NCBI RefSeq assembly: GCF_032854445.1
Contig: NC_088295.1
Span: 188,501-252,500 of the forward strand
DNA length: 64,000 bases
Reading direction: 5' to 3'
DNA from: Liolophura sinensis
Taxonomy: Eukaryota > Mollusca > Polyplacophora > Chitonida > Chitonidae
A program made the translations under genes and the position numbers. Position 1 is the stretch's first letter; each line of letters opens with the position of its first letter. Below the pieces are notes generated by a model. It did not search any database, was not told the DNA's origin, and saw nothing but the letters and a program-made list of their open reading frames with translations. Positions 10,020-21,284 of this stretch are shown here, piece by piece.

Positions 10020-11383
10020 TTACGTGACCTGGTATCAGCAGTACTGTTTATGCAACACACATTTTTACGTTCACATAGTGTTACTAACACAGACGGATAA
10101 TTTTATTCTTACCAGCAAATGAAAAAATGGATTGGATTGTGGTCTTTGTTACTATAGTCTAAACTAGTCTAACTAAGTTATTTTTTGTTTTGCACTGCGC
10201 TGACGTTTCAAAGATACCAAAATAAATAAAGGATATACAGTGAATGACCCATTATATCAAATTTGTTAAACAAGTGACGAGCTACTGTTCCGGCAGAAAT
10301 GCAAGTTACTTCAGGAGTTGAAATTGATGTAATGGGGAACGAACTGCATATGTTATTTATCCCATAATTTATTTTGAACTGTTTTATGTGGTTCATAGAT
10401 GTTGGTTTTGAGAAGTATGCAAATGGGATACGTCCTGATATCGATATATGTGAAACAACTGGGACCGAACCACACATTTTACTAACTATAATTGTGGAAA
10501 ACATTGAGGAAATCTGTGATTTCTGTGAACACGAAGCATAACACAGTCCATTAGTGTGCGTTAAGATGACCACCTTTAGTTTTTGTATTTAAATACATTC
10601 ATAATAGTTCATTTATCGGAACATTTCGCAATTCGTCTCAAAACTCTTTTACTGGTCTCACCAACTGTCATAGAACTTGGAAAATGCAACAAAACCGTGT
10701 CTACAATTTTACAAAAGGATTGATTTTGGTTTTGTTTTGGCGTTTCCGTTTGATAGTACCCGTGAAAAGGTGACAGTGTGACCAATTATTGTTTTAGATG
10801 TGGCAAATAGAATGAACTACGTGTAGATCTAAGAATAATCTCGACGTACGTGAGATGCAGACCAGTTTATACAAAGGGAACAATACCGAGGCATGTTTCC
10901 GTCGTTGACGTTTGATCTTGTTTTTGTCAGTGTCATTTTTGTCAAGTGGTTCATTTCCTTTTACCAAGCTTGGAAATTTTCACATTTCAAAAAGATAAGT
11001 CAGTGTCCCAAAAACTTAACTGTCTGTATTGAAGACACCTCTGTTACTGTGTAATAATTAATCGCCAGCCTGTTTTTTTCATGACAACAAACAGTAGAAG
11101 CAGGCCGGTATGCTGTTGTACCTTTTCATTGGATAAGCTTGTCAATAAAAGTTCATGTGATCAATCAAACATTTTTATTTATATAACGCGGGGAATATGG
11201 GATAATAATTTACATGCCACAGGAAAAAGTTTCTGGTGTCCATTTGTCCCTCTAGTCTAACATAAATAACCAAATCTATTTTCGTCATAAAATTACTAAT
11301 ATAATTGAGATAAAAATGTTGGCCTAAGGTTCTAAAATTCTTTAAAAAGTTTATTTCCAAAAAAAAGTATTGAAATATCGTTT
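10020..11383. other. No gene seen
   Basis: AT-rich single-copy-looking DNA. The longest frame (minus, 10573-10208) has no recognisable domain and typical non-coding composition. Nothing else supportable. Confidence 0.5.
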
Positions 11384-11875
11384 TAGGAGCTCTATAGGCG
11401 TTGGTGCGAGCAATGTTTGTTTAGGACATCCACAGGCTTTAGTGCAAGCAATATTCGTTTAGGCGCTCCTCCGGCGTTGGTGCGAGCAATGTTCGTGTAG
11501 GAGATCCGCTGGCTTTGGTGCAGGCAATGTTCGTTTAGGAGCTCCGCTGGCATTGGTACTAGCAATGTTCGTTTAGGACATCCGCAGGCCTTGGTGCAAG
11601 CAATATTCGTTTAGGAGCTCCTCCGGCGTTGGAGCGAGCAATGTTCGTGTAGGAGCTCCGCTGGCATTGGTGCGAGCAATGTTCGTTTAGGAGCCCCTCC
11701 GGCGTTGGTGCGAGCAATGTTCGTGTAGGAGATCCGCTGGCTTTGGTGCAGGCAATGTTCGTTTAGGACATCCGCAGGCCTTGGTGCAAGCAATGTTTGT
11801 TTAGGAGCTCCGCTGGCGTATGCGCGAGCAATGTTCATTTAAGAGCTCCGCAGGCTTTGGTGGGAGACACGTACA
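11384..11875. repeat. Minisatellite, 38-bp unit
   Basis: About 13 head-to-tail copies of a unit with GAGCTCC(G/T)C(T/C)GGC, TTGGTGC(G/A)AGCAATG and TTCGT(T/G)TAG. Two variants (CTCCGCTGGC and CATCCGCAGGC) alternate irregularly. Measured spacing between successive units is 38 bp. Confidence 0.85.
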
Positions 11876-12474
11876 TAGCTTGTTTAACAAAAATGTGTAT
11901 TTTGGGATGTTAAATCCATCTTAGTGTTAAAGCTTTGTCGCATCCAGTGCCAGTGTTTTATATACAATTATACAGTGACGCCAAGCTGTTGCATTCTGTC
12001 TTTTGCACTCGTCCGAGTTTAGGAAAGCGTCATTGTAGTTGTCTGGAAACAATGCCAAAGTAAATCACCCGGGGAAGACATTTATCACTCATTTACGATC
12101 ATAAAATCTGTGTTATATTGGAAGAATTTCTTCTTCTTTAAAAGAAAAAACCGTACTGTATACAAAGTCGATGAGATATTTTACGGACAGCCCTATTCCA
12201 GGCTTGTTTCTCGTTATTTCTCCGTGCCAGGTTGAATAAATAACGCTCGTCTGAATTATGTCAGCTTCAAAATTGAACAGCTACAGCGAGTGGATGAAGA
12301 GAAGTAATCTATGGATATAATTATGCTGCCGTCATAAGCCTACATGGTGTTTCATTTCAGTTTCATGACATATTTCGCAACCATTGGTACAAAGCCTATA
12401 AACTGAACATGGCGTATAAATATATAAATACACATATCGTAAAGAGGTGGAATTGTTAATGTAGCAGATAAAAA
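11876..12474. other. No gene seen
   Basis: Single-copy-looking spacer between two minisatellites. No open frame of note and no repeat recognised. Confidence 0.5.
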
Positions 12475-12945
12475 ATTGAGGGTGCACCGATTAGGGATAT
12501 ACCGATTGAGGGTATACCGATTGGGGATACACCAAATGGGGATATACCGATTGGGTGTGTAAGAATTGGGGATTTACCGACTGAGGGTATACCGATTGAA
12601 GGTGTACCGATTGGGGGTGTACCGATTATGGGTATATTGATTGAAGGTGTACCGATTGGGGGTATACCGATTGGAGATATACCAACAGAGGGTATATACT
12701 GATCGAGGCTATGCCGATTGGGGATGTGCCAGTTTAGGGTATACCGATCGACGGTATATCGATCGAGGGTATACCGATTGGTGGTATACCTATTGGGGGT
12801 ATACCGATCGAGGATATACAGATCGAGGGTATACCGATTGGTGGTATACCGATTGGGGATATACCGATCGAAGGCATACCGATTGGGGATGTAACAACTG
12901 AGGGTAACCGATAGAGGGTATACCGATTGGGGGTATATCAGTAGA
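12475..12945. repeat. Minisatellite, 15-bp unit
   Basis: About 31 copies of a 15-bp unit, GGGTATACCGAT(T/C)G(G/A), with phrases such as TATACCGATTGGGG. Because 15 is a multiple of three, frames stay open and read as pentapeptide repeats (YTDRG-like on plus, IPSIG-like on minus). I regard these as by-products of the unit length. Confidence 0.85.
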
Positions 12946-13515
12946 ATACATCCAGCCAAGACGCTTTGTATGTACTGTTTTTGCAATTCCTGATTTGAGT
13001 CCAATTGATATGGTCAATATTACGAGTACTCATAAAAGCAGAACGTGCACTCTCTGCCTATTCTGTTGTTGCTGCAACCTCTTGACGAGGGAGGGGCAAA
13101 GGCGTACTTCTTCGGCCTTTGTCCACTCATCATTCTGACATAAGTCAAATGGTCGCGAAAAATTAGTAAAGTAAACCATCCTATTTTACACGCATTATAT
13201 GGACGTGGGAGAATACAAGCACCTATATATAAATACCTCTATTTAGAGAAGATTACAAAATAATTTTTGCTGAAAAGCGTTGTTGTTAGCACCGAATAAT
13301 ACCTAAATGAAGTTGACAAGGGACGCAAACATCGGGCCTTCTTATAACTACATTACAGATTGCTCTCCCTTGTCTGCTGAACTTTTGCATATCAGAAAGA
13401 AGTCTAAATTGTTTTAGTGCCATGTTAGTTTCACCAATACCGTTCATTAATAAAGGAATAATTAGTTTTTAAGCTTCCCATTACTTTGTTTTAATCATAA
13501 CAACAATATTATCAT
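12946..13515. other. No gene seen
   Basis: Spacer with no convincing frame, repeat or motif. Confidence 0.5.
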
Positions 13516-13752
13516 AGCAACTCCTGTGGCCTTATTGTTAGAGAGTCCGCCTAAAATTCGGGAGACCTGGGATCAAATGCCGTACGAATCATACTTAAAA
13601 ATGGTACTTGTTGTTGCCTGGGTTGGTGTTCAGCACTGAGAGTTATAGCAAGGAAACAGAAGTGGTTGGTCAGTATTACGCAACTGGGTGAGTTGTCATG
13701 CCTGTGGCCTTCGACATGATACTTCAGTGTCGGCAACCTTGACTCACCCTGC
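13516..13752 (+). mobile_element. tRNA-derived SINE, diverged copy (family A relative)
   Basis: Starts with a tRNA-like head: an A-box-like GTTAGAGAGTCCGCC and a B-box-like GGGATCAAATGCC, 30-odd bases apart. It is followed by a body with GTTGCCTGGGTTGGTGTTCAGC, GGTTGGTCAGTATTACGC and GGCCTTCGACATGATACTTC. These correspond to body phrases of the SINEs at 46.8 and 62.1 kb (CCTCGCTTGGCG.TCAGC, CTGGTTGACCCGTATCAGTATAATGG). It is older and more diverged than those. No target duplication was identified. Confidence 0.5.
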
Positions 13753-14068
13753 CACAAGAAGACATGTTAGATGTACGTACACCAAATAACTCCTCATATG
13801 ACAAAAACATTGGTGAGTATGACGTAAATCCCCAAGCATACATACATATATTTCCATAATGGCTACCGGGAAAAGCACAGCGGGATATGGCGCTAGGTGC
13901 AAATCACCTAAAATATGTGTTAATTGACCAACAATGCAGAAATAAGTATTCGATTAAAAAGGAAACACGGTTTATACCCACACACCTATTGTAATCGTCG
14001 TCATATGACTACATAATTGTTCACTAGGACGTAATACACTATGCATACACACATACATACGTACATAG
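13753..14068. other. No gene seen
   Basis: AT-rich spacer with some CATACATA-type simple sequence near its end. No gene. Confidence 0.5.
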
Positions 14069-14824
14069 TCATGATGGCGTACTACATTCTGTTAGAACAT
14101 GATGATGTACTACCTTCTGTTAGAACATGATGGTGTACTACATTCTGTTAGAACATGATGGTGTACTACATTCTGTTTTATCATGATAATATACTACATT
14201 CTGGTTAAACATTATGAGGTACTACCTTCTGTTAGGACATGATGATGTACTACCTTCTGTTAGAACATGATGGTGTACTACATTCTGTTAGAACATGATG
14301 ATGTACTACCTTCTGTTAGAACATGATGGTGTACTACATTCTGTTAGAACATGATGATGTACTACCTTCTGTTAGAACATGATGGTGTACTACATTCTGT
14401 TAGAACATGATGGTGTACTACATTCTGTTTTATCATGATAATATACTACATTCTGGTTAAACATTATGAGGTACTACATTCTGTTTGAACATTATGATGT
14501 ACTACATAGTGTTAGGACATGATGGTGTACTACATTCTGTTAGGACATGATAATGTACTACATTCTGTTTGACCATGGTGATGTACTACATTCTGTTTGA
14601 ACGTGATGGTGTACTAGATTCTGGTTGAACATTATGATGTACTACATTCTGTTAGGACATGATGGTGTACTACATTCTGCTAGAACACGATGATGAGCTA
14701 CATTCTGTTTGACCATGATGGTGTACTACATTCTGGTTGAACATTATGATGTACTACATTCTGTTAGGACATGATGGTGTACTACATTCTGCTAGAACAT
14801 GATGATGTGCTACATTCTGTTTGA
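14069..14824. repeat. Satellite, 28-bp unit, left part
   Basis: Copies of a 28-bp unit, ATGATGATGTACTACATTCTG + TT(T/A)GA(A/C)C, in tandem. A ~270-bp block (about 14,070-14,230 against 14,300-14,470) with the rare variant CTGTTTTATCATGATAATATAC occurs twice, showing block duplication within the array. Confidence 0.9.
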
Positions 14825-15060
14825 TTTATTTAGTTATTTGATTGGTGTTTTACGCCGTACTCAAGAATATTTCAATTATACGACGGCAGCCAGCATTATG
14901 GTGGGAAGAAACCGGGCAGAGCCCGAGGGAAACCCACGACTATCAGCACGGTCCCACGTACGGCCGGAGAGGAAGCCAGCATGAACTGGACTTGAACTCA
15001 CAGCGACCGCATTGGTGAGAGTCTCCTGCGTCATTGCGCTGTGCTAGCGCGCTAACCGAC
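14825..15060 (-). mobile_element. tRNA-derived SINE (family B), 5'-truncated
   Basis: On the minus strand it begins in a tRNA-like head (GGTTAGCGCGCTAGCACAGC, then a B-box-like GTGAGTTCAAGTC). The body contains GCCAGCATAATG-type phrases complementary to those seen, and the tail ends GGCGTAAAACACCAATCAAAT plus AAAT repeats. It lies inside the 28-bp satellite. CATTCTGTTTGA (12 bp) flanks it at 14,813-14,824 and 15,061-15,072, a perfect target duplication. Compared with the copy at 20.9 kb it lacks the first ~17 nt of the head. Confidence 0.8.
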
Positions 15061-15870
15061 CATTCTGTTTGACCATGATGATGTACTGTATTCTGTAAGA
15101 ACATGATGGTGTACTACATTCTGTTTGATCATGATGATGTACTACATTCTGTTAGAACATGATGGCGTACTATATTCTGTTTGAACATGATGATGTGCTA
15201 CATTCTGTTTGACCATGATGATGTGCTATATTCTGTTTGACCATGATGGTGTACTATATTCTGTATGAATATGTTAGTATACTACATTCTGTTTGACCAT
15301 GATGGTGTACTATATTCTATTTGAACATGATGGTGTACTACATTCTGTTAGGACATGATGGTGTACTATATTCTGTATGAATATCATAGTATACTACATT
15401 CTGTTAGACCATGATGATGTACTACATTCTGTTAGGACATGATGGTGTAATATATTCTATTTGAACATGATGATGCGCTATATTCTGTTTGACCATGATG
15501 GTGCACTATATTCTGTATGAATATGATAGTATACTACATTCTGTTTGACCATGATGATGTGCTATATTCTGTATGAATATGATAGTATACTACATTCTGT
15601 TTGACCATGATGATGTACTACATTCTGTTTGACCATGATGATGTACTACATTATGTTTGACCATGATGATGTACTACATTCTGTTTGACCATGATGATGT
15701 ACTACATTCTGTTTGAGCATGATGATGTACTACATTCTGTTAGACCATGATGATGTACTACATTCTGTTTGACCATGATGATGTAGGCCTACTACATTCT
15801 GTTTGACCATGATGATGTACTACATTCTGTTTGACCATGATGATGTACTACATTCTGCATGTACATGAAG
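15061..15870. repeat. Satellite, 28-bp unit, right part
   Basis: Continuation of the 28-bp array after the SINE. The right half is dominated by the GTTTGACCATGATGATG variant, so unit variants are clustered, a sign of local amplification. Confidence 0.9.
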
Positions 15871-16355
15871 TTTAAACATCACAGTCGAGATTACGGAATA
15901 TATATAGCATAGGCCATTTCATAGGCCAAATAAGTATGACGTCACCCGGGGCAATGGGTTTTTGATGTCGAAACCTGACTAAAGGCAATTTTGGTAGCGA
16001 GTATGACTGATTTCACAGAAAAGTGACTCGCTAAAAGAAGTCAACTATAGCCGCCATTTGATTTCACCAATATTTGTCCGAACTGGCGAGAACTGACCTC
16101 ATTGACATGTGTGCGGAACATAGTGGGGTCAACTTAGCAACAGCGAGGGATGGGATGGTGACAGGGTCATGACCTGGGCAAGTTTCATTTAACAACCATT
16201 ACATCTGAGGCAATAATCAACTGGAACAAATATGATTTTACTTTGTTTGTAAGACTTGACAAAAGTTGGACGTAGGCCTACGTTTCTCTTTTTGATCTTC
16301 AGTATATGTGCAGATTCCGATTCAAGTTTTGCAATATTAAATGAAAACTTAAAAA
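15871..16355. other. No gene seen
   Basis: Single-copy-looking DNA. No frame, repeat or motif that I can support. Confidence 0.5.
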
Positions 16356-16365
16356 AAAACATATA

Positions 16366-16441
<76 letters not shown>
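16356..16441. repeat. (TA)n microsatellite
   Basis: About 80 bp of nearly pure TA dinucleotides after an A-rich tract. Confidence 0.95.
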
Positions 16442-16445
<4 letters not shown>

Positions 16446-16769
16446 CTATTTTTTAACATTTTTGTTATCAATAGACCAATGAATATTTTTTTACATTTTT
16501 AGAGAAGAAAAAATCGATTAAATCGGAAAAACATTCATTTAATAATGTCAAATTTCTATTTTTAATAACTGGGTGTCTTAGCCACTGCCATCGTAACTAG
16601 ACAACGTGTCAAAAGTATCAATTTGCGTGAATTATGGTGTTTATTTGCATATGTGACCAATGTATATGCTAAGCACAAATACCTGCTTGATCTTAGCTCA
16701 ACTAAAAATACTTGTAAAAACAATTCTGAGGTTTATGGTTCCTGTCAAATGCTCTGTTAAACAAATGGT
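16442..16769. other. No gene seen
   Basis: AT-rich spacer. No supportable feature. Confidence 0.5.
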
Positions 16770-18745
16770 ATTTCCCAGAGTTGTTTGAACATTGGTAGTG
16801 TTGTCTGGATATTGAGAGTGTTGTCTACACAATAAAGTGTTGTCGGCACGTTTGAAGAGTTGTCTAAATATTTGAAATGTTTCTTGGTCATCGGGAGTAT
16901 TGCCTGGACATTGGTAGTGTTGTCTGGATATGAGGAGGTTAACTTAGGCATTGGGACAGTTGTCGTGACATTGAAAGTCCTAGCTACACATTGGGATTGT
17001 TTTCTCGGTACTGGGAAGGTTATCTGGACATTGGGGAGTGTTTTCTGGAAAGTGGAAATGCTTTCTGAATATTGGGACATTTTGAATGTTGACTAGACTT
17101 TGTGACTGTTTTCTGGACACTGGTTGTTACGTTGACAGTGTTGGCTGGACATTGGCAGTGTTGGCTGGACATAGGGACTGTTGTCTGGACAATGGCATTG
17201 TTGTCTGGACATAGGGACTGTTGTCTGAACAATGGCATTGTTGTCTGGACATAGGGACTGTTGTCTGGAAATTGGAAGTGTTGTCTAGACTTCGACAGTG
17301 TTGGCTGGATATAGGAAGTGTTGTTCGGACATTGGCAGCGTTGTCTGGACATTGACAGTGTTGGCTGGGCATACGCAGGGTTGGCTGGACATACGCAGTG
17401 TTGGCTGGACATAGGGAGTGTTGTCTGGACATGGGAAGTGTAGTCTGAATATTGATAGTGTTTACTGGACATAGAGAGTGTTATTTGAACATTTACTCTG
17501 TGTCAGGACATTGATGAAGCTGTCTGAACATTGTGAGTGTTGTCTGAACATTGTATGTGTCCTCTGAACGTTGGCAGTGTTGTATGGACATTGAGAGACA
17601 TTGAACGTGTTTTACGGGCATTATAAGTGTTGTGGAGACATTGATAGTGTTGCGTAGACAGTGAGGGTGTTTTCTTGACATCGAGTGTGTTGTATAGACA
17701 TTGAGAGCGTTGTTTAGATATTCGGAGTCTTTTCTGGACGTTGGGAATCTTATATCGATGTTAAGAGTATTGTGTAGGCATTGCAGGTGTTGTGTACACT
17801 TTGAGGGTGTTATGTAGACATTGAGAGTGTGTTCTGGGGATTAAGTGCCTTGTATGGACATTGGGGGTGTTGTGTAGACATTGAGAGTGTTCTCTGGATA
17901 TTGGGGTGTTGTGTGGATGTTGAGAATTTTGTGTAGACATTTGGGGTGTTATCTGGACAGTGAGAGTGTTGTATGGACATTGGGTGTGTTGTGTAAACTT
18001 TAGGAGGGGTGGTTGTCTGAGCAATGTAAATGTTCTCTGGACGTTGGAAGTGTTATACGGACGTTGAGAGTATTGTGTAGACATTGAGGGGTTTTTCTGA
18101 ACATTGTGAGTGTTGTTTCAACATTGCAATTTTTCTCTGGACATGCGGTGTTTTGTATGGACATCGAGAGTGTTGTTTAGATATTGAGGGAGTTTTGTGA
18201 ACATTGTGAGTGTTGTCTGACCACTGTAAGTGTTCTCTGAACGTTGGTAGTGTTGTATGGACTTTGACAGTGTTGTGTAGACATTGACGGTGTTGTCTGT
18301 ACATTGGGAGTGTTGTATGGAAGAGGGCGTATTCTGCACATTGTGAGTCTTGTCTGACCACTGTAAGAGTTCTCTTTGAACTTTGGCAGTATTGTATGGA
18401 CATTGAGAGTGTTGTGTAGACATTGAAGGTGATTTCTGGACATTGAGAGTGTTGTGTAGACATTGAGGGTGTTCTCTGGACATTTGGAGTGTTCTCTGGA
18501 CATTGAGAGTGTTGTGTAGACATTGAGGGTGTTCTCTGGACATTGGGAATGTTGTATGGACATGGGGAGTGTTGTATGAACATTTAGGGTGTTGTCTTGA
18601 CATTGGGGGAGCTGTATGGACATTGAGAGTGTCGTGTAGACATTGCGGGTGTTGTCGGTACATTGGGAATGATACCTGGACGTTGTAAGTGTCTGAACAT
18701 AAGTGTCTTAACACTGAGAGTGTTGTTTCGACGCCCGGAATTTTA
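16770..18745. repeat. Minisatellite, 20-bp unit
   Basis: Roughly 95 copies of a 20-bp unit, CATTG(G/A)GAGTGTTGT(C/G)T(G/A)GA. In the left half TTGTCTGGACAT variants dominate. In the right half two unit types alternate (GAGAGTGTTGTGTAGACATT and GAGGGTGTTCTCTGGACATT), making a 40-bp higher-order period. Open frames on the minus strand (up to 290 codons, 18,990-18,118) are translated repeat rich in Cys, Gln, His, Asn, Ser and Thr and are not regarded as genes. Confidence 0.9.
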
Positions 18746-18750
18746 TCTGG

Positions 18751-18965
18751 GAGTGTTGACTGAATACAGAGAGTGCTGTGACTGGATATATAGGAGTGTT
18801 GACTGAATACAGAGAGTGCTGTGACTGGATGTATACCAGTGTTGACTGAATACAGAGAGTGCTGTGACTGGATATATAGGAGTGTTGACTGAATACAGAG
18901 AGTGTTGTGACTGGATATATAGCAGTGTTGACTGAATACAGAGAGTGCTGTGCCTGGATATATAG
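18751..18965. repeat. Minisatellite, 43-bp unit
   Basis: Five copies, exactly 43 bp apart where measured, of a unit starting GAGTGTTGACTGAATACAGA and ending GGATATATAG. It adjoins the 20-bp array and shares only the GAGTGTTG phrase with it. Confidence 0.9.
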
Positions 18966-19211
18966 AGAGCACATATAAATAACCAACCAAGATAAATGTA
19001 AGCGGATTTTAAATCCAAACTTTTACATTTCTTTTTCTATATCTGCGTATTTTAAACTGCACTGGGTTTAATTGCGTGAAGCAGTGAGCCTAGACTAACA
19101 GAAGATAACCATTAATGTTACTCATTCACAGGTATAGTCTGCATACTTTGTAATACGTGGTCTGAATATCCTCTTGAAATAAGTAGCCTAAATTAATGGT
19201 CCACAATGTGT

Positions 19212-19364
19212 AGTCTTCCAGACCTTGGTTAATCACACAAGGCATGATTAACAGCACAAAACAGTCTTCCAGACCTTGGTTAATCACACAAGGCATGATT
19301 AACAGCACAAAACAGTCTTCCAGACCTTGGTTAATCACACAAGGCATGATTAACAGCACAAAAC
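19212..19364. repeat. Tandem repeat, 51 bp x 3
   Basis: Three essentially identical copies beginning AGTCTTCCAGACCTTGGTTA, spaced exactly 51 bp. The lack of differences points to recent triplication (or an assembly effect). Confidence 0.9.
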
Positions 19365-19802
19365 ACACAAACCACACAGTCTGGCAATCCATTATCTGGC
19401 AAGAGCCAGGAAGATAGTGGTGCAGTAGACAGACGATTAGATTGTTATCTACAAAATATGACATACCAACGATGTTAACAAATGGAAGCCCGTCATCTGA
19501 AGGAGAGCAGCATTATATCAATCTTCATAAAACATTAGGTGAAGCCTAAAGCAGCCCTACCGAAGCGTTTTCTGAAGTAAGCAATGAACATGTATTCATA
19601 ATAACTTCAGTTTTATTACTGCTTCAACAGTTTGCGAATCGCCATAAATCAACAAAAAAGCTAAACCGCTCCTTAAAGCCTTCGCTAACATTATCCGATA
19701 TAAATACATACATGACAGGGTTCATCGGCTACCTTTCTCCTCTGACTACAACGAATCTGGAATCTTTTAGACGACGAACTATACCGTTCCAAGTTTCGTT
19801 TT

Positions 19803-20033
19803 CTATGAGCATTCAATGGTGAGGATGACTAGAGAGTCACCCAATGAGCCGAGGATAACAGTGGAGCTGTAGGGAACCGGTAGCATCGGTCGTAGGTTTT
19901 GTTGCACTGAGACGTGTGCAGACGCGTTGGCTATGTTCCCATAGATAGGTAGACATGTTCACGCGGTTAGCAGCGTAAATCTGAAAGCTTATCCCCTGCA
20001 CCATGGTCACGGCTCCTTTCTCAAAGCAAGTAA
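19803..20033 (-). pseudogene. Exon-like fragment of an unknown secreted-type domain
   Basis: On the minus strand a splice-acceptor-like GACTTGCAG precedes an open stretch with FTCFEKGAVTMV, then IYAANRVNMSTYLW, RVCTRLSATKPTTDATG and LQLHCYP. A one-base shift follows, and then a frame reading SLGDSLVILTIECS to a TAG at 19,805-19,803. The alternating hydrophobic pattern with spaced cysteines looks like a small extracellular beta-sandwich and the final exon of a gene. I do not recognise the family. The frame break and absence of neighbouring exons suggest a relic. It could also be chance. Confidence 0.25.
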
Positions 20034-20544
20034 AATCCTGCAAGTCTATTACTAACTATGACTTTAACTAATTAACCAGTTTCTTAAAATAATCGTGTTC
20101 TTTAGTCGCGTTTTATGTGCTAATTAATGTCTGCCTACATGCACTTAAAAAACTCTTCACGTTTGTTTTTTTCCAGTCACGATTTGATCTGTCGCTTGAT
20201 CACAGTCACAGTCCTGCATCAGATATTGCTGCAGAACGAACAGTTTTGTCCCCTTTGACAGCACGTTAATCTCTCTGGCACACGCGCGAGCTATCACAAT
20301 AAATGTACACAGATGTGGTTAACACATTATAATGGGTTATCACTTGAAATTTGTGTTCATCAGTGTGGGCGTATCACATTCATCCAGACACCAGTAGGTA
20401 AGAGCACATCCCAGAGTGTTTTAATCCGAAACCATCTCCTTGTACAGCCGCCCCCTCCCCTGTATATGTAAAACATATTCATGTTATTAATAAATCAATT
20501 CTGTTAAGGACAGATGATTCATCTGTGAATCATTTTCACCCACA

Positions 20545-20770
20545 CCTGTACTCTTTATCCTGTACAGCTATACTCTCTATCACGTACAGCTATACTCTTT
20601 ATCCTGTACAGCTATATTCTGTATTCATACTCTGTACAGCTACATTCTTTGTTCTGTAGAGTTGTATCCGTACTCTGTACAGCTGTATTCTTTACTCTAT
20701 AACGCTATATTTTTTTTATTTGTATTCGGTACAGTTGCATTCTTTTTCTGTACAGCTGTACTCTTTTCAC
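20545..20770. repeat. Minisatellite, ~20-bp unit, diverged
   Basis: Irregular copies of CTGTACAGCTATA(C/T)TCTTTAT-like units. Confidence 0.7.
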
Positions 20771-20944
20771 AATTTTAGCAATCACTGGCCATAGCAATCA
20801 CCCCCATTAGTGCATGTAATACATGGTACGCGATCTCTTCTGACATTTCCATTTCATATATTGAGAATCACTGGACAAGGATTTTATTTACATCACTACA
20901 CATGGCTTATAAACAGCATCGTACATGAGTTATTTACATCATTA

Positions 20945-21198
20945 TTTATTTGACTTGTGTTTTGCGCCGTACTCAAGTATTTCACTTATAGTCGGCCAGC
21001 ATTATTGTGGTAGGAAACCGGGCAGAGCGAGGAGAAAACCCACGACCATCAGCAGGTTGCTTCCAGACCTTCCCACTTACCGCTGAAGAGGAAGCCAGCA
21101 TGAGCTCGACTTGAACTCACAGCGACTACATTGGTGAGAGGCCTCTGGATCATTACGCTGCGCTAACGCGCTAACTAACTGAGCCACGGAGGCCCCTC
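20945..21198 (-). mobile_element. tRNA-derived SINE (family B), full head
   Basis: On the minus strand it starts GGGGCCTCCGTGGCTCAGTT, a tRNA-like A-box region with a B-box-like GTGAGTTCAAGTC ~70 nt on. The body includes the GCCCGGTTTCCTACCACAAT phrase, and it ends in GGCGCAAAACACAAGTCAAAT and AAAT repeats. TTTACATCATTA flanks it at 20,933-20,944 and 21,199-21,210, giving a 12-bp target duplication that lies in the edge of the 23-bp satellite. Confidence 0.8.
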
Positions 21199-21284
21199 TT
21201 TACATCATTAGAATGAATGAATGATTATGGTATAATGCCACATGGACAATATTTCAGCCATATCGTGGACAAACTTCATTAGCC

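Noticed and set aside
10208-10573. 121-codon minus-strand frame after the Gypsy element
   Set aside because: No recognisable domain, no splice or promoter support, AT-rich composition like its surroundings.
12456-13004. Repeat protein with pentapeptide units (minus strand)
   Set aside because: The pentapeptide period is forced by the 15-bp DNA unit, and both strands are open, as expected for a non-coding array.
16757-18990. Cys/Gln/Ser/Thr-rich frames up to 290 codons on the minus strand
   Set aside because: Pure translation of the 20-bp minisatellite; the periodicity of the peptide equals that of the DNA.
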